Positions 20,843 to 28,783 of a DNA stretch of 64,000 nt are shown in pieces. Position 1 is the stretch's first letter, and the number at the start of each line of letters is the position of its first letter. The position numbers were made by a program, and so were the translations under genes. The notes beneath the pieces are model-generated. The model did not search any database, was not told where the DNA came from, and saw nothing but the letters and a program-made list of their open reading frames with translations. This stretch comes from Deltaproteobacteria bacterium (GTDB lineage Bacteria > Desulfobacterota > Desulfobacteria > Desulfobacterales > Desulfosarcinaceae), in the NCBI GenBank assembly GCA_002747175.1, contig PDTK01000032.1, positions 17,232 to 81,231 of the forward strand, written 5' to 3'.

Positions 20843-22018
20843 ATGCAAGAAGCAGTTATCGTCAGCGCCGTAAGAACACCCCTGGGCAGTTTCAACGGGA
20901 GCCTGGCCGGTATCGGTGCGACGGATCTGGGCGCTATCGTCATCGAGGAAGCCATCCGGCGGGCCGGTATCGAAAAAAAACAAGTCAACGAAGTGGTCAT
21001 GGGGCAGGTGCTCCCCTGCGGCTACGGCCAGAATCCGGCCAAACAGGCGGCCGTCAAAGCCGGCATGCCCTGGGAGGCGGAATGCATTACGGTGAACAAG
21101 GTATGCGGTTCAGCCCTCAAAACCGTCATGCTGGCAGCCCAGGCCATCCAAGTGGGCGATGCCGATGTGGTCGTGGCCGGTGGTATGGAGAATATGAGCA
21201 TGGCGCCCTACTACCTGGAAAAGGCGCGTTGGGGCTACCGCATGGGACCCGGCCAGCTCCAGGACTCAATGATCCATGACGGCTTGTGGGATATCGTCAA
21301 CGATTTTCACATGGGCATATCCAACGAGTTGTGCTCCGAGCGCTATGCGATCAGTCGGGAAGACCAGGACCGCTACGCTGCCGAATCCTACCGACGAACC
21401 CTGTCCGCGATCGAGAGCGGGCGTTTCGACGAACAGATCGTTCCCGTATCCATTCCCCAGCGCAAAGGTGCCCCCAAGATTTTCGACAAAGATGAATGCC
21501 CTCGGAACACACCCTACGAAACCCTTGCCAAAATGCGGCCGGCCTTCAAAAAAAATGGCGTCGGCACCGCCGGTAACGCCTCCATCATCAGCGACGGTGC
21601 TGCCGCCGTGGTGGTGATGTCCCGGGAAAAGGCCGAGGCCCTGGGCTGTAAGGTGATGGCCACCATCGGGGCCCAGGCCTCCTGCGGCATCGACATGAAA
21701 TATGTACTGGTGGCGCCGATTTGGGCCATTCCCAAATGCCTGGAGAAAGAAGGCATCGGCATCGACGATGTGGATCTGTACGAAATCAATGAAGCCTTTT
21801 CCGGATCCACCGTTTCCGTAATGAAAGAATTGGGGCTCACCGCAGAAAAAACCAATACCAACGGCGGCAGCGTGGCCATCGGCCATCCAATTGGTGCCAG
21901 CGGGTGCCGGGTACTGGTAACCTTGCTATATGAAATGATCCGCCAGGACAAAAAAACCGGTTTGGCATCGCTCTGCCTGGGCGGGGGGGAAGCAGTGGCC
22001 ATGCTCGTCAAACGTTGA
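20843..22018 (+). CDS. Acetyl-CoA C-acetyltransferase (thiolase)
   Basis: VNKVCGSALKTVMLAAQAI; NTNGGSVAIGHPIGASGCRVLVTLLYEM; CLGGGEAVAML. Confidence 0.92.
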   Translation: MQEAVIVSAVRTPLGSFNGSLAGIGATDLGAIVIEEAIRRAGIEKKQVNEVVMGQVLPCGYGQNPAKQAAVKAGMPWEAECITVNKVCGSALKTVMLAAQAIQVGDADVVVAGGMENMSMAPYYLEKARWGYRMGPGQLQDSMIHDGLWDIVNDFHMGISNELCSERYAISREDQDRYAAESYRRTLSAIESGRFDEQIVPVSIPQRKGAPKIFDKDECPRNTPYETLAKMRPAFKKNGVGTAGNASIISDGAAAVVVMSREKAEALGCKVMATIGAQASCGIDMKYVLVAPIWAIPKCLEKEGIGIDDVDLYEINEAFSGSTVSVMKELGLTAEKTNTNGGSVAIGHPIGASGCRVLVTLLYEMIRQDKKTGLASLCLGGGEAVAMLVKR

Positions 22019-22069
22019 CCATCGATGGCGATCAGAACCGGTCGTTCAAAGCTGTCAACCCCATGGTTA

Positions 22070-22157
22070 CATAAAAAAGGGATCGCAGTAAAGTGCTGCG
22101 ACTTCACCTCTGGCGCCTTGGCTCTGAGGGCCTCCGGATTTTGCAACGCTGGGGTTA
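22070..22157 (-). repeat. Dispersed repeat family R5, inverted copy
   Basis: GGGATCGCAGTAAAGTGCTGCGACTTCACCTCTGGCGCCTTGGCTCTGAGGGCCTCCGGATTTTGCAACGCTGGGGTT. Confidence 0.65.
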
Positions 22158-22205
22158 AATGAAAGAGAAACCAACGGGCTAAAAAACAAAGAAATGGAGT
22201 GAAAA

Positions 22206-23054
22206 ATGGAAATCAAGACCTTCGGCGTGATTGGAAGTGGACAGATGGGCAACGGCATTGCCCAGGTGGCGGCCACCGCCGGCCTCAACGTGATCATGAG
22301 TGACATCAAAATCGAATTGGCCGAAAAGGGACTGGCCAATATCACCAAAATTCTCACCAAAAATATGGACAAAGGCAAAATCAGCGCCGAAGACAAGGAT
22401 GCCATCCTGGGGCGCATCAAGATCACTGCCAATATTCAGGACATGGCCGATGCAGACTTCGTGGTCGAAGCCGCCACGGAAAACGAAACCATTAAATTCC
22501 AAATCTTCAAAGATTTGAACGAAATCTGCAAACCAGAAGTGATCCTTTCCACCAATACCTCATCGATTCCCATCGGCCGCATCGCCGCCCAAACGAGCCG
22601 GCCGGAAAAGGTCATTGGTATGCACTTCATGAACCCGGTTCCGGTGATGAAGCTGGTAGAGGTAATCCGCGGCCTGGCTACCTCCGATGAAACCTTCCAG
22701 ACCACCTGGGATTTGTCTGAAAAATTCGGCAAAACACCGGCCCTGGCCAACGATTTCCCCGGATTCATCGCCAACCGAATCCTCTTGCCCATGATCAACG
22801 AGGCCGTTTACGCCCTCTATCATGGAGTTGGAACCCGCGAAGATATCGACACGGTCATGAAGCTGGGCATGAATCATCCCATGGGCCCTCTGGCTTTGGC
22901 CGACCTGATCGGCCTGGATACCTGCCTGGCCATCATGGAGACCCTTTACAACGGTTTCAAGGATTCCAAATACCGGCCCTGTCCGCTGTTGAGAAAATAT
23001 GTGGAAGCCGGATGGCTGGGGCGCAAGACCGGCCGCGGATTTTACGCGTATTGA
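22206..23054 (+). CDS. 3-hydroxybutyryl-CoA dehydrogenase
   Basis: FGVIGSGQMGNGIAQVAATAGLNV; HFMNPVPVMKLVEVIRG; MNHPMGPLALADLIGLDTCLAIMETL. Confidence 0.92.
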   Translation: MEIKTFGVIGSGQMGNGIAQVAATAGLNVIMSDIKIELAEKGLANITKILTKNMDKGKISAEDKDAILGRIKITANIQDMADADFVVEAATENETIKFQIFKDLNEICKPEVILSTNTSSIPIGRIAAQTSRPEKVIGMHFMNPVPVMKLVEVIRGLATSDETFQTTWDLSEKFGKTPALANDFPGFIANRILLPMINEAVYALYHGVGTREDIDTVMKLGMNHPMGPLALADLIGLDTCLAIMETLYNGFKDSKYRPCPLLRKYVEAGWLGRKTGRGFYAY

Positions 23055-23068
23055 ACAGGAGGAAAGCC

Positions 23069-23572
23069 ATGGTCAGAACCGAGATTTCATTGTTTTTGAA
23101 AAACGAGCCCGGAGAACTGGGCCGGCTGGCCACATTGATGGGCGAGGCCGGTATCAACATCGATGCCTTGACCATCCAGGACGCCTCCGCCTACGTATTG
23201 GAATTATTCAGAGCCCGGGGAAAAGCCCTCAAACGAATCGCCTCGGCGGCCAGCTACAATTCCATGCGCAAGGACTCGGCACAGTTCGCTTTGATACGGC
23301 TACTGGCTGAGGACGGCAAAACCAACGCTGCCATCGACCTGCTTTCCCAGAACAAATACGTCTTTGACATTTTACCGGTCATCGCGGTCAAGTTGAACAA
23401 CGATCCTGGTGAACTGGCCAGACTTTCTTCCCGGTTCGGGGAGGAAGGTGTCAATATCAATTACGTTTATGGGTCCGTCGCCGGTCCAGATGCCAAGTGC
23501 CTGTTTGTCTTCTGCCCGGAGAATATCGACCTGGCGGCAAGTTTCTTTTCCGAAGAGCATTACGGGCAATAA
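23069..23572 (+). CDS. Tandem ACT-domain protein
   Basis: Two ACT-like units: FLKNEPGELGRLATLMGEAGINIDALTIQDAS and KLNNDPGELARLSSRFGEEGVNINYVYGSV. Confidence 0.8.
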   Translation: MVRTEISLFLKNEPGELGRLATLMGEAGINIDALTIQDASAYVLELFRARGKALKRIASAASYNSMRKDSAQFALIRLLAEDGKTNAAIDLLSQNKYVFDILPVIAVKLNNDPGELARLSSRFGEEGVNINYVYGSVAGPDAKCLFVFCPENIDLAASFFSEEHYGQ

Positions 23573-23652
23573 ACCAGTGAAACACCGCTTCACAGTTAGC
23601 AACAAATCTATAAAAAAAAAGGGACCAGGCATTAATGGCGAACGGCTTGTCT

Positions 23653-23735
23653 TGATGCCTTACACCCTATTTTCTGTCAAAAAAAACAAGAAAATGGATG
23701 GGGTACATAGGCTGTGGGTTTCCCGCCTTAGCTGC
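23653..23735 (+). repeat. Dispersed repeat family R4
   Basis: GCCTTACACCCTATTTTCTGTCAAAAAAAACAAGAAAATGGATGGGGTACATAGGCTGTGGGTTTCCCGCCTTAGC; homologous to 43858..43960 and inverted at 24968..25106. Confidence 0.75.
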
Positions 23736-23884
23736 AATTAAAAGTTAAGTATTCATCCATCTCGCCGATAAATATAGAATCAATAGCCAGGCCGCTTCTG
23801 GACAACAACAATGGCTCGAGCCGTATCACAATTGTTCATCCGGCAGCGTTTCATCATGTAAGGAAGGGAGAACAACATCATCAT

Positions 23885-24784
23885 ATGGAGGGATTGGAAA
23901 TGGGAAAACGATCACGTGTCATCATCTGGGCAGGACTATTGATCGCCATGGCAGGTCTGTTTGCACCGCCCGCGGCACAAGCGGAGATAAAATTCGGCGT
24001 GCTGGCCAAACGGGGTATTGCCAAGGCCAATGAACAGTGGGGCCCCACCACGGAGTATCTCTCCAAAAAACTGTCCACAAAATGTACCCTGGTTCCATTG
24101 AAATTCGTCGAAATCGAGCCGGCACTGAAAAACGGTGAGATTCATTTTCTCCTTGCCAATTCTGCCTTTTATGCGCGTTTTAAAGACAAGTATAATCTGA
24201 AGGCGATCAACACCATGATCAACCGGAAAAAAAACATTGCCCTAAAAGAATTCGGCGGGGTATTGTTCGTTCGTAAAGACAGTCCCATTCGCTCGATCAA
24301 ACAAATCAAGGGCAAGCGATTCATGTGTGTCAAGTACTCGTCCTTCGGCGGTGCTCAGATGGCCTGGCGTCTTCTTTTGGAGCATGGCGTCAACCCCAAG
24401 ACGGATTGCAAAGCCTTCCAACAGGGGGGCACCCACGACAATGTGGTGCTGGCGGTAAGAGACAGAAATACCGATGTGGGTACCGTAAGATCAGACACTT
24501 TGGAACGGATGGCATCGGAAAACCTTATCCGGATGCAGGATTTCAGAATTATCAATCAGGCGGATGACAGCTATCCGTTCGTTCACAGCACCCGCCTCTA
24601 TCCGGAATGGCCTTTGGCTTCATGTGGGACAACCGACCCAAAATTGGCCAGAAAAGTTGCCAAGGCATTGTTTTTGTTAAAATTTACGCATCCTGCCATG
24701 ACCGCTTCGAAAGTGTATAAGTGGACCTATCCATCCAATTACGCGGAAGTTACCGATTGCCTGCGTATCATCGGCATCCTCTGA
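23885..24784 (+). CDS. PhnD-like periplasmic phosphate/phosphite/phosphonate-type substrate-binding protein
   Basis: Signal peptide; FGVLAKRGIAKANEQWGPTTEYLSKKL; VRKDSPIRSIKQIKGKRFM; QGGTHDNVVLAVRDRNTDVGTVRSDTLERM. Confidence 0.75.
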   Translation: MEGLEMGKRSRVIIWAGLLIAMAGLFAPPAAQAEIKFGVLAKRGIAKANEQWGPTTEYLSKKLSTKCTLVPLKFVEIEPALKNGEIHFLLANSAFYARFKDKYNLKAINTMINRKKNIALKEFGGVLFVRKDSPIRSIKQIKGKRFMCVKYSSFGGAQMAWRLLLEHGVNPKTDCKAFQQGGTHDNVVLAVRDRNTDVGTVRSDTLERMASENLIRMQDFRIINQADDSYPFVHSTRLYPEWPLASCGTTDPKLARKVAKALFLLKFTHPAMTASKVYKWTYPSNYAEVTDCLRIIGIL

Positions 24785-24967
24785 AGCTTCCAGAGCCATC
24801 ATCACTTGCGGCAATCGCCATGCCTGCAAGGCTGTAATGATGAAGGAGACTGCATGCAAGCAGCTTACTATGAATCGTTCGAAATAAAAACAATCCCTCG
24901 CACCGTGGAATAGCTCAAAGAGAGGAACAACCAATTCGAATAAATTGGCCATTTCTGGATAGGCACT

Positions 24968-25106
24968 AAGGCGGGAAACCCGCAACCCAATAGAAGACTT
25001 AGTGCTGAGTGCTAAGTGCTGAGGACTGAGTGTTGAGGCAGGAAACCCGTAAACCATATACCCCCATTTTCTTGTTTTTTTTCACAGAAACTGAGGTGTA
25101 AGGCAC
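24968..25106 (-). repeat. Dispersed repeat family R4 (inverted), with CTGAG/CTAAG-type pentamer run
   Basis: ACTTAGTGCTGAGTGCTAAGTGCTGAGGACTGAGTGTTGAGGCAGGAAACCCG...CCCCCATTTTCTTGTTTTTTTTCACAGAAACTGAGGTGTAAGGC. Confidence 0.75.
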
Positions 25107-26683
25107 TAACAAGCCTTGCCATAACCGCGAATCACATGATCGATCAGCATCGGGGTACGGTGGGCGAGGTCTTCGATGAAGACCCGCTCCGATGGCAGAT
25201 GCAGGTCTTTTCCCCAGGGACCGATGTTAATGCAGTTCATGGATATCTTTTTGATCTCGTCGAAGGGGATGCTGTAAGTGCGGCCCCATCCCATCATGTG
25301 GTCCATGGCCTGGTCGTCACCTGCGGCCATGGCATAACTCAGATCTGAAATACCCGTAAAGTAGGCCCGGTTGATGTAGGCCTGACCCCATTTTTCGCTG
25401 GCATAAGCTTGAACGCGACGTGTCAGCCGCTCCGGTCGGGGATTGGTGACACCGGGATAGTAGGTCGGTCTAAAGGCCACCATCACCGCCGGTTCGCCCG
25501 GATACAAAGCTGCCAGGGTTTTACCGATATCCGTAAAATCCCGGATCTTGTCGTTTCCTGACAACCGCTTCAGTTCGCCGTATGTGATGACCTGGGGCTG
25601 CTGCCGGCCTTCTGTTTTATATCGGCCTGTTTTTTTGCCGAATCGTCTGCATTCGGCATCGACCTGATCCAGATAGGCCCCCAGTTCTTCCCGGCAAATC
25701 CGTATCATGAGATCCATGACCTGTTCCGGCCGGGTGTCGAAATTGAGGATGTTGAGCTGGCCGTAGCAGCCCTCCGGAAAAGAGGCATCGTACTGCTTCT
25801 TGACGTCGCGCAGGTATACCCAGGTGGGCGGGATGCTGATCTGGCCGGCACGCTCGTCCACGAAGTCGGCGGACAGGTCCGTCCGGGAAACGATGCGTGC
25901 CATGACGCCGTTGGGATTGACGCCTTCCAGTACCCTGCCCACATGGGTCATCACGCCTTTGACATATACGAAAAGATTGAGCTTGGCGATGGAACCCTGG
26001 TAGATCACACCCGTTTCCGGCGTCGTGCGGTGATGGGGTTCACTGTTGATCATCAGTTCATAGGCCAGACCATACCGGTCCTTGAGATGGGCCAGCAAGG
26101 ATACGGCCGAGCGCATACCCGCAGACAGGTTCTCCTCATCCGGAAGGGCCAGCAGCACCAGGGTCGGCATGCGGTTCAGAGATTCCGGCGGCAGTTGTGC
26201 ATATGCCTTGAACAGGGCCAGTTGTATGGCACCGCCGCCCTTCATGTCGGCCGTGCCCCTGCCGAACAGCCATTGACCGGACTGCAAATCGTGGCGGGCC
26301 GAGTTGTCCAGCAACCTCTGATTTTTCTGAAATTCGGCTTCCAGTTTTTTCGGATCCAGGGCCAGGGGCTGCAACTCAGCGTAATTGTCAGTTACCACCA
26401 CATCGCTGTGATGGGCAAGCACCACCGTCGTCGGTGAGCCCCCCTGAATCATGGCCCAACTCACCCGGCGTTTCAATGCGTCGGACGCAATCTCCCAGGA
26501 CCCCAGGAAATCCGGGTGATCGGTAAAGTAGGGCAGCACGGATAGCTGCTGCCTGAAAAAGTTCGCTACCAGCGTCTCCCCGGTGCTATTGGTGAAGCTG
26601 GGCACCCGGCAGTAGTCATACAATATTTCCATGATGCTTGCCGACAGCGTCTGGGGGGCCAGGTTGTTTTTATCAACGGTCAT
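25106..26683 (-). CDS. M20 family metallopeptidase (RocB-like)
   Basis: VVLAHHSDVVVTDNY; GRGTADMKGGGAIQLALF; LALPDEENLSAGMRSAV; start set to MTVDKNNLAP. Confidence 0.82.
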   Translation of the reverse strand: MTVDKNNLAPQTLSASIMEILYDYCRVPSFTNSTGETLVANFFRQQLSVLPYFTDHPDFLGSWEIASDALKRRVSWAMIQGGSPTTVVLAHHSDVVVTDNYAELQPLALDPKKLEAEFQKNQRLLDNSARHDLQSGQWLFGRGTADMKGGGAIQLALFKAYAQLPPESLNRMPTLVLLALPDEENLSAGMRSAVSLLAHLKDRYGLAYELMINSEPHHRTTPETGVIYQGSIAKLNLFVYVKGVMTHVGRVLEGVNPNGVMARIVSRTDLSADFVDERAGQISIPPTWVYLRDVKKQYDASFPEGCYGQLNILNFDTRPEQVMDLMIRICREELGAYLDQVDAECRRFGKKTGRYKTEGRQQPQVITYGELKRLSGNDKIRDFTDIGKTLAALYPGEPAVMVAFRPTYYPGVTNPRPERLTRRVQAYASEKWGQAYINRAYFTGISDLSYAMAAGDDQAMDHMMGWGRTYSIPFDEIKKISMNCINIGPWGKDLHLPSERVFIEDLAHRTPMLIDHVIRGYGKAC

Positions 26684-26925
26684 TGGGGTCTCTCTGTTAT
26701 GGACAGGGTTGATATGATGTAACTCAATCCATGACGGGTTTTCCGACCAGAGTGCAGCCACATTGGTATCCATGCCCGAACCGGCCGGTGTACCCATCAC
26801 CAGCAGGTGCTTGCCGTCGGCCGAGAAGACGCAACCCTTGCGGATGGTGACGCCAGGGTGTCGGCCATCGCCTTGGGCTGTGTCATCAGGTGGCTTCTGC
26901 GATCCCTTTGATGCAGCGCTGCACC

Positions 26926-27501
26926 TTACCCATGCCGGCCCCATCGCTGGCGAATATTGCGATGGTGGCAGACCACGATGAAAATCAGGGTTGCCAGACT
27001 TCCCAGACCACCGTACCAGGAAACGCCCAGGGCTGTGCCCGCAGCCAGGACAGCGACCATGGAAAAGGATGACAGAAACGGCGTCCGCCATTTCAAATGT
27101 GCTGACCCCCAGGCCAGGATGCCAGCACCGGCCCAGGCCGGAGCGACCGCCAGCGTGAATCCCAGATAGTTGGCCACACCCTTGCCCCCCTGTAAACCGT
27201 GAAAGCAGGGAAACCGATTGCCCAGAATCAACCCCAGCCCGATCCAGGGAACCTGCCCGGCAGGCAACAGCCTCGCGGCCACCATGGCCACGGCCATGGC
27301 CCGGCCCACGTCCAGCAGCAAAACTGCAGCGGCCCAGCCAATACCGGCCTGTCGGTATACATTGATGGCGCCGGGATTACCGCTTCCGTGACCGCGCGGA
27401 TCATCACGGCCGGTGGCCCTGAAAACCAGAATGGAAAAATTTATCGAGCCGGCCACGTAGGCGGCGGCGAATAGCATCATCAATAAAATCCATGTGCTCA
27501 T
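26926..27501 (-). CDS. plsY: Glycerol-3-phosphate acyltransferase PlsY
   Basis: GSINFSILVFRATGRDDPRGHGSGNPGAINVYRQAG; FPCFHGLQGGKGVANYLG. Confidence 0.85.
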   Translation of the reverse strand: MSTWILLMMLFAAAYVAGSINFSILVFRATGRDDPRGHGSGNPGAINVYRQAGIGWAAAVLLLDVGRAMAVAMVAARLLPAGQVPWIGLGLILGNRFPCFHGLQGGKGVANYLGFTLAVAPAWAGAGILAWGSAHLKWRTPFLSSFSMVAVLAAGTALGVSWYGGLGSLATLIFIVVCHHRNIRQRWGRHG

Positions 27502-28061
27502 GATGCACCAACCATCACCAAAAGGGTAAACAGGTAGCCGTCGACAACCGCATCCCGATCAGCCAGTCACGACCCATCCCCATTTGGATAAGATATCGGA
27601 ATAAAAACATTTTCATGGAAATGGTGACCAAACCAGGTAGACTGTTTCGGCACACGGATGGTTAGGCTTATCTTACCATCTGGCGCCGAATCGTCAATCA
27701 AGCATTTATACCACAGCGCCATGTTTTTTTCTAAATGGAATACTTGGTTTTTCGAGAAACTTGAATGATACAACGATCACCGGCAGCCAGATGGTTGACC
27801 CCGTGCATGCCTCACGGCGCTGCCGCTACACTTGCGAGCTTTGCTGCGTGGCCTATCCGGGTGGGCGTAAGTTCAGGTCGCATCCCATTGATAACAACCA
27901 GATGTTCATCGTGGACAATTCACACATGGGTGATGGCACGTCACCCCAATGTCTTGCTTTTCGGGCCGACAATTCTTATGTTGACCGAATCGTAAGGCGT
28001 GAATGTATCGATGAATCGGAAAACAGAATTTCGGGGTTTTTCACCCGATAAGGAGGATGTG

Positions 28062-28568
28062 ATGACGGAAAGCACGGAAAGTAAGGCTCTGGATATTTTG
28101 AAGCATGCGATCTTACTTGAAAAACGGGGCAAGGCCTTTTATCGAACGGCGGCCGCCCAATCAACCAACAAGGATGTGAAGGCATTTTTTGAAACCATGG
28201 CAGCCGAAGAGGTCCAGCATGTCAAAATCCTCTCTGACCAGTACAAGGTCTTCAAAGCGACCGGCCGGTTCAAAACCCCGGAAGACCAGGAATCCGGTAC
28301 CATTTCAAAAAATGTGCTGACCCCGGAGATCAAATCCCGCATTGCCGCTGCCGATTTCGAGGCCGCCGCCATTTCGGCAGCCATGCTGATGGAAGAGCGG
28401 GCAATCGCCCTGTATGCAAAACGGGGTAATGAGGCGCAGGACGCCGAAGAGAAAAAGCTGTACCAATGGCTGGCCGACTGGGAGAAAGAGCATCTGGAGT
28501 TTCTGGCCGACATTGATGCCGAACTCAAAGAGGAGGTCTGGAACGACAGCGGCTTTTGGCCGATGTAA
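28062..28568 (+). CDS. Ferritin-like/rubrerythrin family protein
   Basis: ILLEKRGKAFYRTAAAQSTNKDVKAFFETMAAEEVQHVKIL...EKEHLEFLADI; SD AAGGAGG before ATG 28062. Confidence 0.82.
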   Translation: MTESTESKALDILKHAILLEKRGKAFYRTAAAQSTNKDVKAFFETMAAEEVQHVKILSDQYKVFKATGRFKTPEDQESGTISKNVLTPEIKSRIAAADFEAAAISAAMLMEERAIALYAKRGNEAQDAEEKKLYQWLADWEKEHLEFLADIDAELKEEVWNDSGFWPM

Positions 28569-28611
28569 TCTTGTAACCTGGTGCCTGTCCAGAACCTGAG
28601 TTGATCCATTG

Positions 28612-28719
28612 TTCAAAATTCGAAGTTGGACGTTCGACGTTCTTAGGTCTGGCTTATAGCCCCCTTCGGAGGGGGCTTCACCCAACCACCTGCTAAACGG
28701 GTGGTCGGTGATTTTAGGC
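28612..28719 (+). repeat. Dispersed repeat family R2
   Basis: TTCGAAGTTGGACGTTCGACGTTC...GCCCCCTTCGGAGGGGGCTTCACCCAACCACCTGCTAAACGGGTGGTCGG; inverted homologue at 52841..52939. Confidence 0.75.
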
Positions 28720-28783
28720 AGAAACAGGCTTGTCATCCCCAATGCTGCAACCATGGGATTGCCACCCGTAAATGTCGCGGTCC

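Noticed and set aside
24990-25050. Minisatellite/CRISPR-like look of the GCTGAGT run
   Set aside because: Units are 5-8 bp and irregular, with no spacers; kept only as part of repeat R4.
27761-28051. 96-aa ORF upstream of the rubrerythrin-like gene
   Set aside because: No motif, alternative frames equally open, no good ribosome-binding site; not supported enough to call.
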